Notes under the pieces: generated by a model
What the model was told of the DNA's origin: nothing
What the model saw: only the letters and a program-made list of their open reading frames with translations
Databases searched by the model: none
NCBI GenBank assembly: GCA_050251195.1
Contig: JBFWNG010000001.1
Location: forward strand, 186,001-250,000
DNA length: 64,000 bases
From: JBFWNG01 sp050251195
GTDB lineage: Bacteria > Bdellovibrionota_B > Oligoflexia > Oligoflexales > Oligoflexaceae
Reading direction: 5' to 3'
Program-made: the position numbers and the translations under genes
Part shown: positions 31,687-40,075 of the stretch, piece after piece
Position numbering within the stretch: position 1 is the first letter of the stretch
How the letters are laid out: every line of letters starts with the position of its first letter

Positions 31687-33687
31687 CTAATTATACCTAC
31701 TGCGAATAAATCCGTTAAGGGTTTCTCGTAAATTTTCCAATACGAAATCCAATTCGCTCTCCGTCATGGAGAAGGGTGGGGTCATGTAGATTGTGTTGCC
31801 GAGCGGGCGAATGAACAAATTGTGGTTGTAGGCAATTCTGGAGAACTTGAAGCCGTCGTTGTTGAAATAATGACTCTCGCCGGTTTGCGGGAGTTCAAAA
31901 GCCATGACGGCGCCGACGCAGCGCGGATTGGAGATGTCGTGGGCGTTCGTTTCAAGCCACTCTGAGAATCGTTTTTCAATTTTTCTAACGTTCGCGATGA
32001 GGTTCTGTTCTTTGTACACGTCCAGTGTCGCATTGGCGGCGGCGCAGGCGATCGGGTTTGCCGTGAAGGAATGACCGTGGAGTAACGCTTTACTGCGGTC
32101 GTCGCTAAGGAACATTTCAAAAAGACGGTCGGATGCGAGCGTGAGTGCCATGGGCAAATTGCCGCCGGTGACGCCCTTTGCCAAGCACACTAAATCAGGT
32201 TTGGTGGTTGTCAGCTGTGCGGCGAGGAATTCTCCGGTGCGACCCATGCCCGAGAAAACTTCGTCGTAGATTAGCGGTATCTCGTAGTGTTTGCAAAGAT
32301 CCCCAAGGTGATTGAGCCATTCGACTTGTTGGACGTTCATGCCTGACGCGCCCTGAATGATCGGCTCGATGATAACCGCGGCCAAATCGTGCGCGCATTG
32401 TGCAAAAGCTTCGTCGAGCTTTGCTTTGTACGATTGCAGAGAATCCGCTCCCTCGGGGCAGTACTCTGTTTTGTGGATCGTTGCTGGGGAAAGCTTGATT
32501 CCTGGGAAAAGAAAACTCGAGAACGGCTTGTGAAAGTCTTGCACTGCCCCGACCGACATCGCTCCGAATGTATCGCCGTGATAGGCGCCATAAAAGCTCA
32601 TGATTTTATTGCGGTGCATGATGCCTTGGTTCGTCCAGCTCTGAATGGCAATCTTCAAGGCCACTTCGACGGCGCACGAGCCGTTGTCGGTGAAAAACAT
32701 CTTTGAGAGATAAGGAGGAACCTGCTCCAGTATTCGCGTAGCGAGCGTCGCTGCGGGTTCGTGCACGGCGCCCGCAAAGATCGTGTGGTCAAGTTTTGCT
32801 TGTTGGGCCGCGATTGCTTCCCCGATGTTTTGGTTGCCGTGTCCTATGGTGTTGACCCACCAAGAGCCAACACAATCGACAAGTTTGTGGCCTTCCTGGG
32901 TATGAAGCCAGATTCCCTTTGCAGACTCCACGACGACGGGCGTTCCGCTTGTTTTGTGTTGCGTGTAGGGATGCCATAGGCGATTCTTGGCAGCGCTCGA
33001 AAGAGGCTGATCGACTGCTTGGCTGATTTCTAGGACGCTTGACGCGAGGTTCTTTGTCTCGCGAGACCAGTCCACATTCTTGGAAGCACCTTCCAGAAAC
33101 GGGAGTCTCAGGAACGGCTGCTTTGGATGCATGCGCTGCAAGCTTGCAAGATTTTCCGGATTTTCCAAACCATTGACGATTGTTGCTAATGGGAATTGTC
33201 CTGCTGTTTTGAGTTTATCAAGGGTCAAGCTCGTGTGGTTGAGAGTTCCGAGCGAAGATCGAGTCACAACGAGCGTGCGAAGGTTGGCCCTATCTAAGAA
33301 ATCTAGCCAGGTTTCATTGGCGTCGTTAAGAGGAACTGAAATTCCGCCGGCTCCTTCTACAACGAGATAATCGAACGTCCCGCTGAATTCCTCAAGTTGC
33401 TGTATAAGTCTCTCGACCGTAGGTGCCATGCTCGACTGCGCGCGCGCCGCTTGGTCTGGTGACAGGGGATTCGTGAATTCGTAAGCGCTTGGAAGAATTT
33501 TGGCGGCGTCGCACGAATTGGCTATGAAATGGCGATCGAGTGTCGTCCCCGTTTGTACAGGCTTCCAGTAAGCGATCGTTTTATTCGGGAAGATCTCCTT
33601 GAGTCCGGCAATCAATGCTGCCGATACCACGGTTTTGCCAACGTCGGTGTCCGTCGCCGTCACAAAAAATGCGTTATGAATCTTCAT
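31687..33687 (-). CDS. bioDA: Fused dethiobiotin synthetase-DAPA aminotransferase (BioD-BioA)
   Basis: A 666-residue fusion catalysing two consecutive steps of biotin synthesis: KAPA to DAPA (aminotransferase, SAM as amino donor) and DAPA to dethiobiotin. Residues 1 to ~215 are BioD with P-loop TDTDVGKT and VVEGAGGISVPL. Residues ~235-666 are BioA, with LWHPYTQ, FYGAYHGDTFGAMS, IYDEVFSGMGRTG and the PLP lysine in LAKGVTGG. Domain order is the reverse of the reaction order. I chose the ATG at 33687, which follows AAAGGAG and overlaps the bioF stop as ATGA; the frame extends 12 residues further. Confidence 0.95.
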   Translation of the reverse strand: MKIHNAFFVTATDTDVGKTVVSAALIAGLKEIFPNKTIAYWKPVQTGTTLDRHFIANSCDAAKILPSAYEFTNPLSPDQAARAQSSMAPTVERLIQQLEEFSGTFDYLVVEGAGGISVPLNDANETWLDFLDRANLRTLVVTRSSLGTLNHTSLTLDKLKTAGQFPLATIVNGLENPENLASLQRMHPKQPFLRLPFLEGASKNVDWSRETKNLASSVLEISQAVDQPLSSAAKNRLWHPYTQHKTSGTPVVVESAKGIWLHTQEGHKLVDCVGSWWVNTIGHGNQNIGEAIAAQQAKLDHTIFAGAVHEPAATLATRILEQVPPYLSKMFFTDNGSCAVEVALKIAIQSWTNQGIMHRNKIMSFYGAYHGDTFGAMSVGAVQDFHKPFSSFLFPGIKLSPATIHKTEYCPEGADSLQSYKAKLDEAFAQCAHDLAAVIIEPIIQGASGMNVQQVEWLNHLGDLCKHYEIPLIYDEVFSGMGRTGEFLAAQLTTTKPDLVCLAKGVTGGNLPMALTLASDRLFEMFLSDDRSKALLHGHSFTANPIACAAANATLDVYKEQNLIANVRKIEKRFSEWLETNAHDISNPRCVGAVMAFELPQTGESHYFNNDGFKFSRIAYNHNLFIRPLGNTIYMTPPFSMTESELDFVLENLRETLNGFIRSRYN

Positions 33688-34904
33688 GCGAATTCTCCTT
33701 TGAGAGATCTGAAGCTCGAACAAATCTGATCAACGTTGGAGGCGGTGAGGTTTGCGCTCAGGGATAGCCGTACCCGCGATTTATTTTCAGGTACGGTTGG
33801 GGGCCGGATGGCTTTTGCGTATATTCCCATGTCGAGCAATTTCTGCGAAAGGAGCACGGCCTTCCGATTGCTTCCAACGATGACCGGTATTATGTGTGAG
33901 GCATTCGATGACGTTTTAAATCCCCATTCGATTAATTCTTTATGGACCCGTTCCGAAACTTGTCGCAGCCAGCTACGCTCGCGATCCATCGTCGAAATGA
34001 AATCCACGGCCACGGACAGACTTGCCACCAACCAGGGTGATGCGGCTGTTGTGAAAATGAGAGGTCTTGCTGTGTTGATAAGATATTCACGAACCCAGAT
34101 CGGTCCGCAAATTACGGCCCCGCCCGTTGCCATGGCCTTTCCGCACGGGTTAACCGAGATGACGAGTTCATGCGGGATTTTATATTCGGAAATCAATCCT
34201 GAACCTGATTTGCCATACAAACCCAAACTATGGGCTTCATCGATCACGAGGACCCCGCGGTATCTTTCCGCGAGGTCAACCAAGCGTGCGAGATCGACGA
34301 TGTCTCCGTCCATACTGTAGAGCGATTCGGTTAGGATAAGGTTATAGTCGGCTTTCGAGTCGCGAAGCATCGTTTCGAGAACGTCGTAGTCCGCGTGAGG
34401 GTAAATGTGTCTTTGACCCTTTTCGATTCTGCACAGCCGAATACCGTCGATGATGCTGGCATGATTGAGCTCGTCAGAAAAAACATTACACACGGGGGAG
34501 GAAAGCGCAGGTACGATGGCCTCGTTGGCGGCGTAACCGGAGTTGAAATAAAGAGAGCATTCCGCTCCTTTGAAATTGCTAAAGGTAGCCTCCAGCTGCT
34601 GAACCTGGATACTTTCTCCAGAAATCAGCCGACTGGAAGAAGAACCAACAGACAACGTCTCTGTACGATGGCGACAAGCGTTTTGGAAGCTGCGATCAGA
34701 CGCCAATCCCAGGTAATCGTTGTGCGATAGGTCAACGACGTTCGGCGGGGGAGTTGCCAACGCCCTGTACTGGTCGAGTCCCCGAAGTTTATTTAAGTTG
34801 TCTTTTAGATACTTTCCCAGGTGCTGCAACCCAGAGTTATGCAGCGCATCGCTTTTGAGCGGGGTCTTTCCCTCACTGCAAGGTATGTTGCTGGGTTGTT
34901 GCAT
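33684..34904 (-). CDS. bioF: 8-amino-7-oxononanoate synthase
   Basis: A 406-residue PLP enzyme that joins pimeloyl-ACP (or CoA) and alanine to give KAPA. Typical segments are LSHNDYLGL, the aromatic-rich FNSGYAANEAIV, DELNHASIIDG, IDEAHSLGLYG and the PLP lysine in NPCGKAMATGG. It is about 20 residues longer at the N-terminus than E. coli BioF, and its ATG (after GAAGGATCCT) lies 32 bases inside bioB. The operon order is bioB-bioF-bioDA. Confidence 0.95.
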   Translation of the reverse strand: MQQPSNIPCSEGKTPLKSDALHNSGLQHLGKYLKDNLNKLRGLDQYRALATPPPNVVDLSHNDYLGLASDRSFQNACRHRTETLSVGSSSSRLISGESIQVQQLEATFSNFKGAECSLYFNSGYAANEAIVPALSSPVCNVFSDELNHASIIDGIRLCRIEKGQRHIYPHADYDVLETMLRDSKADYNLILTESLYSMDGDIVDLARLVDLAERYRGVLVIDEAHSLGLYGKSGSGLISEYKIPHELVISVNPCGKAMATGGAVICGPIWVREYLINTARPLIFTTAASPWLVASLSVAVDFISTMDRERSWLRQVSERVHKELIEWGFKTSSNASHIIPVIVGSNRKAVLLSQKLLDMGIYAKAIRPPTVPENKSRVRLSLSANLTASNVDQICSSFRSLKGEFA

Positions 34905-35946
34905 AGGATCCTTCGCTAGGTAGCGCTAGTTCGGGACGGCTTGTGGAGTCGTTGTAAAGGTCAACCTTTGCTTTGAGGCCCAAGCGGCTAAGCAGTTGCG
35001 CGTCTTTGTCGATCCCTGGGTTGTCGGTCGTGAGAAGTTTGTCGCCGGTAAACAAGGAGTTTGCGCCCGCGAGGAAACAAAGAGCTTGAAGTTCGTCGGA
35101 CATTTCCCGTCGGCCGGCCGAAAGTCTCACGCGAGATTTCGGGAGGACGATGCGAGCGGTCGCGATTGTGCGCACGAGGTCAAAAATATCGATGTCAGGG
35201 GCTTGCTCCGCGAGCGGAGTTCCTTCCACCTTCACAAGGAGGTTCACGGGAACGCTTTCCGGGTGAGGTTGAAGGTCCGTAAGTTGCTTTAAAAGGCCGA
35301 TACGATCGGAACGCGATTCGCCCATGCCGACAATGCCGCCGCAGCAGACGGTCATTCCCGCTTCGCGAACGTTCTCAAGGGTTGTTAAGCGGTCTTGGTA
35401 GGTTCGAGTCGAGATGATCTGGCTATAAAATTCGGGCGAACTATCGAGATTGTGATTGTACGCATAGACGCCGGCTTGCTTCAATTGCTGTGCCTGCTCT
35501 TTGTCAACCATACCCAGTGTCGCGCAAACTTCGAGGCCCTCAGCTTTGACGCCTCTTACGGCTTCCAGTACAGAGTCGAATTGTTTGCCTTTTTTGGGAG
35601 GCGATCGCCAGGCGGCGCCCATGCAAAATCGGGTGGAGCCGTTCTTTTTGGCTTCCTTCGCGGCAGCAACGATTTCATCAACGTTAAGGAGCGCGTGGGC
35701 TTCAACATTTGTCTTGTAGTGTGCGCTCTGTGGGCAATAGTGACAGTCTTCCTTGCATCCTCCGGTTTTTACGGAAAGGAGTGTGCAGAGCTGAATTTCC
35801 GCAGGATCGAACGCGTTCTTCTGAACGTTGTGGGCCAGGCCGACCAAAGTCGTGAAAGGAAGCGAAAATATTTCGGTTATTTCCTCTCTCGTATAGTCAT
35901 GTCGAATCTCCCCTGATTCCCATCGCGCGAACAAACTGTTAGTCAC
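34873..35946 (-). CDS. bioB: Biotin synthase
   Basis: A 357-residue radical-SAM enzyme inserting sulfur into dethiobiotin. The radical-SAM cysteines are C64, C68 and C71 in GGCKEDCHYCPQ, and the segments YNHNLDSS and GIVGMGES are characteristic. The start is GTG at 35944-35946 after GGAGAC. It is the first gene of a compact biotin operon transcribed away from tolQ. No bioC or bioH is visible, so pimelate-thioester formation is encoded elsewhere. Confidence 0.97.
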   Translation of the reverse strand: MTNSLFARWESGEIRHDYTREEITEIFSLPFTTLVGLAHNVQKNAFDPAEIQLCTLLSVKTGGCKEDCHYCPQSAHYKTNVEAHALLNVDEIVAAAKEAKKNGSTRFCMGAAWRSPPKKGKQFDSVLEAVRGVKAEGLEVCATLGMVDKEQAQQLKQAGVYAYNHNLDSSPEFYSQIISTRTYQDRLTTLENVREAGMTVCCGGIVGMGESRSDRIGLLKQLTDLQPHPESVPVNLLVKVEGTPLAEQAPDIDIFDLVRTIATARIVLPKSRVRLSAGRREMSDELQALCFLAGANSLFTGDKLLTTDNPGIDKDAQLLSRLGLKAKVDLYNDSTSRPELALPSEGSYATTQQHTLQ

Positions 35947-36043
35947 CCAGTGTCTCCTAAGCCTGCTTCAATGAATAGGCTTCATATAATACTTCTGCCC
36001 GAAAGGCGAGGTATTTTAGTGAAATTCTCATCTTTTTCTTGTT

Positions 36044-36095
36044 ATTATAAGTACCTGCGACGTAAAATGCGTTACAGGCCACAATGTAATATAAT
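36044..36095. promoter_or_regulatory. Shared bioB-tolQ control region
   Basis: Two TATAAT boxes face away from each other: 36044-36049 on the minus strand for bioB and 36090-36095 on the plus strand for tolQ. Between them is an inverted repeat TTACA-8-TGTAA (36072-36089). Neither has a good -35. It does not match the BirA or BioR operators I know. Confidence 0.35.
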
Positions 36096-36175
36096 ATATA
36101 TTGAATTACTTTCACCAAGTCTTTGGCAACATACCCAACGCCCAGGAAGGCATTTTTTAGCAGCGGAGGAGCTTC

Positions 36176-37060
36176 ATGTTCAATTCGGGTTCCCACAGGT
36201 TTGTCGGGCTTTTCATTCTATTTTTTGCAATTTTTGTGTCGGCGCAGAAGGTTTATGCCGCTGACAAAGAACCCCCCGCGTCCACGGTGACTGACTCTGA
36301 GGCTTCGACGGGGGAGGCATCGAGCATGGTGGAAACCGAGGGTGAGGCGAATTCCATTTTCCTGAGAGCCTGGCAGGGCGGGTTTGTCGTGTTCTTGGTG
36401 CTCTTTGTTCTGGTGTGCTGCTCCGTTTTCAGTTGGAGTCTGGTTGTCGCCAAATACCTAAGCTTAAGGAAATTGGCGGACTTGAACGATAGTTTCATCA
36501 AGTCCTTTTGGGAAAGCAGGTCCTTGAACGAACTGAATGGCAAGCTTGGGGACTTTCCCCGCAGCCCCGCGAAGGAAGTTTTTCGCGCCGGCTATGCCGA
36601 ACTCGTCAAGGGCAGTAGTTTGAAAGACCATACCCCGACGACGCAACTCGCCGTCAATGCGGCCCTCGACAATCTGGGAAGAACGCTCACCAAAGCGAAG
36701 AATTCGGAAAAGAATCAAATGGAGAGGTATCTCGCCATTCTGGCGACGATGGCTTCGGCGTGTCCTTTTGTAGGGTTGTTCGGAACGGTGTGGGGGATTA
36801 TGGGGGCGTTTGAAGGTATCGCCCGAACCGGAAGCGCCAGCTTGGCGGCGGTCGCTCCCGGCATCTCAGAAGCCTTGATTGCGACCGCCTTCGGCTTGGC
36901 CGCGGCGATTCCGGCTGCGGTGGGTTACAATATGGCAACGCACAAAATTAAAATGCTGCTTTCGCTTACGGACGGATTTGTGGCGGATTTTCTCAACATC
37001 GTTGAGCGCTATCTCGTTTCCGATAAGTCAAAGGGTCACACTCCAGCAACCGGGTTGTAA
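36176..37060 (+). CDS. tolQ: TolQ/ExbB-family proton-channel subunit
   Basis: A 294-residue inner-membrane protein of the TolQ/ExbB/MotA group, the stator that uses proton flow to energise TolA. It has an unusual N-terminus: a cleavable-looking signal (FILFFAIFVSAQKVYA) and a Thr/Glu-rich stretch ahead of the usual first helix (GGFVVFLVLFVLVCCSVFSW). The conserved core follows with VGLFGTVWGIMGAF and ISEALIATAFGLAAAIPA. GGAGGAG lies before the ATG. Being first in tolQRAB, TolQ is the better name than ExbB. Confidence 0.9.
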   Translation: MFNSGSHRFVGLFILFFAIFVSAQKVYAADKEPPASTVTDSEASTGEASSMVETEGEANSIFLRAWQGGFVVFLVLFVLVCCSVFSWSLVVAKYLSLRKLADLNDSFIKSFWESRSLNELNGKLGDFPRSPAKEVFRAGYAELVKGSSLKDHTPTTQLAVNAALDNLGRTLTKAKNSEKNQMERYLAILATMASACPFVGLFGTVWGIMGAFEGIARTGSASLAAVAPGISEALIATAFGLAAAIPAAVGYNMATHKIKMLLSLTDGFVADFLNIVERYLVSDKSKGHTPATGL

Positions 37061-37062
37061 TT

Positions 37063-37488
37063 ATGCAGATGGGCAATTCATTCGAACCGGAAGATCAGGC
37101 GTTAAAAGAGATCAACATCGTTCCTTTGGTCGATGTTATGCTCGTTCTTCTCATTATTTTTATGGTGACGGCGCCGTTATCCATTGGCGGCATAAACATC
37201 GCGTTACCTTCAAGCAAAGCCAAGAGCGTAACGATAGACCAAGATCGCATCGTTCTTTCTATCGACGAGAAGGGGCGGTATTTCCTCGAGAATATGGAAG
37301 TGCCTCGTACCACGCTTGAGCCTAAGCTGAAGGCGATTTATGAATTTCGCGAAAAAAAGGAAATATACATTAGGGCTGATCGTAAAGTTGATTACGGAGT
37401 TGTTGTGGACGCGATGAGTGCCGCGAAACTTGCCGGAGTTGACAAGATGAGCATGTTAACAAAATCGGTGGTGGCGAAAAAACGTTGA
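37063..37488 (+). CDS. tolR: TolR/ExbD-family protein
   Basis: A 141-residue single-span protein. The cytoplasmic N-terminus leads into EINIVPLVDVMLVLLIIFMV, whose aspartate is the proton-channel residue of TolR/ExbD. A periplasmic domain of ~100 residues follows. It lies two bases after tolQ. Its TGA overlaps a TTG that may start tolA. With TolQ it forms the motor of the Tol system used in cell division and outer-membrane integrity. Confidence 0.92.
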   Translation: MQMGNSFEPEDQALKEINIVPLVDVMLVLLIIFMVTAPLSIGGINIALPSSKAKSVTIDQDRIVLSIDEKGRYFLENMEVPRTTLEPKLKAIYEFREKKEIYIRADRKVDYGVVVDAMSAAKLAGVDKMSMLTKSVVAKKR

Positions 37489-38348
37489 GAATGCTTGGAA
37501 GGGAAATCGATTTTAGAGCCTTCGACGAGGAACAGTGGGTCAAGTTTTGTCTCGCGGTTTCGGTCGTGAGCCATATTATCTTTTTCTCGGTCGACCAGTT
37601 CAAATTATTTGAAGATGCAGAACCCATCGTTGCGGAATGGACCATGGATACGGAGCTTCTGTCGGAATCGGAACTCGGAGCCGTTAAGGAGACATCGCTC
37701 CCCAAAGCAAAGGAAGCTGAAGAGGAAGCGGTTCCCAATCTTCTGCCGCAATTGCCTAAGAAATTTTCTCTAGATCAGCCCGAAAAGATCGAAGAAACCG
37801 CGGATCCCGAAGAGGCGGAAAAGGCGGAGGCCAAAGAGGGCAAAGACGAGAAGTCCAAAGAAAAGAATAAGACGCTTAACCAAGAAGACGAATCCAATAA
37901 AATAGCGAAGAACGACGCATTGAAGAGGTTGGCCCTCGAAAAGATTCGCCAACAACAAAAGGAAGCGTCCACCGAAGTCAAGGCGCAATCGGCGGACGAC
38001 GTTTCACGCGTAAGGGACAAGTTGGCTGATATGGAGAGTGGCAGTGCCAAGTCTCCGGGCCTAGGAGCTGCCAGGGAAGCGACCTTGTACGGCGCGAAAC
38101 TTTATAAGGCGATACGAAGGCAGTATTCCATTCCAGAAACTTTTAAAGCCAGCGGAGCGAAACTTAAAGTAATATTGCAGTTACGGGTGAACGGCCGAGG
38201 CCAGCTTGACTTACTCGAAGTATACGAGAGTTCGGGCGATCCTGTGTTTGACGAATACACTTTGCAAGCGGCTAAAAATGCCGCGCCGTTTGAGCCGCCG
38301 CCGGAAACTCAAGCTGGCAAAAATATTCACGTTCAGTTTTCATTGTAG
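37485..38348 (+). CDS. tolA: TolA/TonB-like periplasm-spanning protein
   Basis: A 287-residue protein with one N-terminal span (FCLAVSVVSHIIFFSV), a long charged Glu/Lys/Ala-rich helical middle (residues ~70-190) and a C-terminal TonB/TolA-type domain (LRVNGRGQLDLLEVYESSGDPVFDEYTLQAAK, PFEPPPE). Position between tolR and tolB makes TolA the likely role. The start is either the TTG at 37485, overlapping the tolR stop as TTGA, or the ATG two codons later; neither has a good ribosome-binding site, which suggests translational coupling. Confidence 0.88.
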   Translation: MRMLGREIDFRAFDEEQWVKFCLAVSVVSHIIFFSVDQFKLFEDAEPIVAEWTMDTELLSESELGAVKETSLPKAKEAEEEAVPNLLPQLPKKFSLDQPEKIEETADPEEAEKAEAKEGKDEKSKEKNKTLNQEDESNKIAKNDALKRLALEKIRQQQKEASTEVKAQSADDVSRVRDKLADMESGSAKSPGLGAAREATLYGAKLYKAIRRQYSIPETFKASGAKLKVILQLRVNGRGQLDLLEVYESSGDPVFDEYTLQAAKNAAPFEPPPETQAGKNIHVQFSL

Positions 38349-38363
38349 ATTGGAGTTGTCCTG

Positions 38364-39845
38364 ATGAAGATGATTGCTCGCCTCTCACTGTGCTTGGTGC
38401 TCTTTGCTAAAACGTCTTATGGTCTTGCGCAGGGGGCGGAAACCAGTCCCGTACGAGTGACGCCAGGTTCTGGACCGTTGTTTATCAGCATTGACAATCC
38501 CAATTTTCGAAAGCTTGTTTCGGCTGTACCGGCGTTCTTTGAAAAATCGACTCTTACAAATCCCAACTTCAAGGCATACGTGGAAGCGGGAGCGTACGAA
38601 CTCCAAAGGCTCCTCAGTTTTAGCGGCCTCTTTCAAGCTATAGACAAGGCTGCATACATTGACGTGGCAAAGACGCTCGAACAACATGTCAAGCAAACAT
38701 CGAGCAAGGTGTTGCCGGCTCCTACGGGCTTAGAAGGCATCGATCTGCCGCAGTGGAGAACGCTTAACGTCGAATCGCTCACAATCGGCGCGCTCGAGCA
38801 AACGAGCGACGGTCTTATTGTCGAATTAAGAACAATCGACATTGCCCGCGGGCAGCTCGTTTTGGCGAAGCGATACACGAAGGTCACGGATAGAGACCTT
38901 GTTCCTCTCATACGGCGATACGCCAACTTGCTCTTGGAAGCGTACACGGGCAAACCGGGGATTTTTTCTTCGAAGATTGCTTTCGTGGGGCGGAAAGATA
39001 AGAAAGCAAACAAACAAATTTATATTTCTGACTTTGACGGTACCGACGTTAAGCAAATCACTTTTGACAACGTTCCGCATTTATCGCCTCACTTTAGTCC
39101 TGACGGCAAATTTCTTACGTTCACGTCGTTTAAGGCCAGAAACCCCGATCTTTATCTTTTTGATCTCGCCACCGGCAAGACGAAGAAACTCTCCGGAGAG
39201 CCTGGCCTTAATAGCGGGGGGCAATGGGCAAAAAACGGTAAAGTCATTGCTTTTACCGGATCCAAGGACGGCGACTCCGATATCTATCTCATTTCCCCTT
39301 CTGGGGCTGACAGACGCGTGTTCATAAAAGGCTCGGGTCTCGACGTGGATCCCACGTTTTCGCCTGACGGTCAGTCTTTGGCGTTTGTGTCGGGACGGTT
39401 CGGCAACCCCCATATTTTCGTGGCGACGCTCCAATGGCTGAGCGACACCAATTTGCGCGTATTGAAAGATAGACGTCTCACTTATGCAGGTTGGTATAAC
39501 GCGACCCCCGATTGGTCTTTTGATTCGAAGAAAATTGCATTCGCGGGCTACGATAAAGATATTGATCGGTTCGATATTTTTATCATGAATCCGGACGGAA
39601 CCCAACTCGAGCGCTTGACGCTCCGGAAGGGCGATAACGAATCGCCAACATGGTCCCCGAACGGGCAGCTCATATTGTTTCAGTCAAATCGTCTGAACGA
39701 CAAAGACGTTAAGGGAAGACCGCAGCTCTATATCATGGATCGGGACGGAGCAAACCAGAGGTTGCTGAATACTGGACTGTACGAAGCTCAGACGCCGGCA
39801 TGGTCTGGGGCGCTTTATGACAGCGCCGTTGAGGCGGCGAAGTAA
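38364..39845 (+). CDS. tolB: Tol-Pal system protein TolB
   Basis: A 493-residue exported protein. The signal peptide is IARLSLCLVLFAKTSYGLA, followed by the N-terminal alpha/beta domain and then a six-bladed propeller of PD40-like repeats (SPHFSPDGKFLTF, DPTFSPDGQSLAF, SPTWSPNGQLILF). TolB binds Pal and TolA in the periplasm. It is ~60 residues longer than E. coli TolB. A pal gene normally follows; here the next gene is fabH on the other strand, so pal lies elsewhere. Confidence 0.92.
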   Translation: MKMIARLSLCLVLFAKTSYGLAQGAETSPVRVTPGSGPLFISIDNPNFRKLVSAVPAFFEKSTLTNPNFKAYVEAGAYELQRLLSFSGLFQAIDKAAYIDVAKTLEQHVKQTSSKVLPAPTGLEGIDLPQWRTLNVESLTIGALEQTSDGLIVELRTIDIARGQLVLAKRYTKVTDRDLVPLIRRYANLLLEAYTGKPGIFSSKIAFVGRKDKKANKQIYISDFDGTDVKQITFDNVPHLSPHFSPDGKFLTFTSFKARNPDLYLFDLATGKTKKLSGEPGLNSGGQWAKNGKVIAFTGSKDGDSDIYLISPSGADRRVFIKGSGLDVDPTFSPDGQSLAFVSGRFGNPHIFVATLQWLSDTNLRVLKDRRLTYAGWYNATPDWSFDSKKIAFAGYDKDIDRFDIFIMNPDGTQLERLTLRKGDNESPTWSPNGQLILFQSNRLNDKDVKGRPQLYIMDRDGANQRLLNTGLYEAQTPAWSGALYDSAVEAAK

Positions 39846-39942
39846 GACTATGAGCAAGCCGAATAGGATCACGTTCATACGCAGAGGTCTATAAATAGGT
39901 GGTGGAGCGTTTGCGCTCGGACACACCTTAGGTAAGGTTTAT

Positions 39943-40012
39943 CGCGGAAGCGCGGAAGTATGGAGACGCGGAAAAATAACCTTCGGCGTTTCCATACCTC
40001 CGCGCTTCCGCG
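39943..40012. repeat. Large hairpin repeat, CGCGGAAGCGCGGA family, copy 2
   Basis: Arms 39943-39973 and 39982-40012 are inverted copies matching at about 28 of 31 positions, with only eight bases between. It is a strong hairpin between tolB and the convergent fabH and may stop transcription from both sides. Copy 1 is at 3414-3489. Confidence 0.8.
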
Positions 40013-40075
40013 TCTAGTTTAAATTGAATTTGCGCTCATGTTGTCGCGAAAACGCTGAAAAAAATTATTCTAGGT

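Noticed and set aside
36176..38348. ExbB-ExbD-TonB system
   Set aside because: tolB follows directly in the same operon, which favours TolQ-TolR-TolA.
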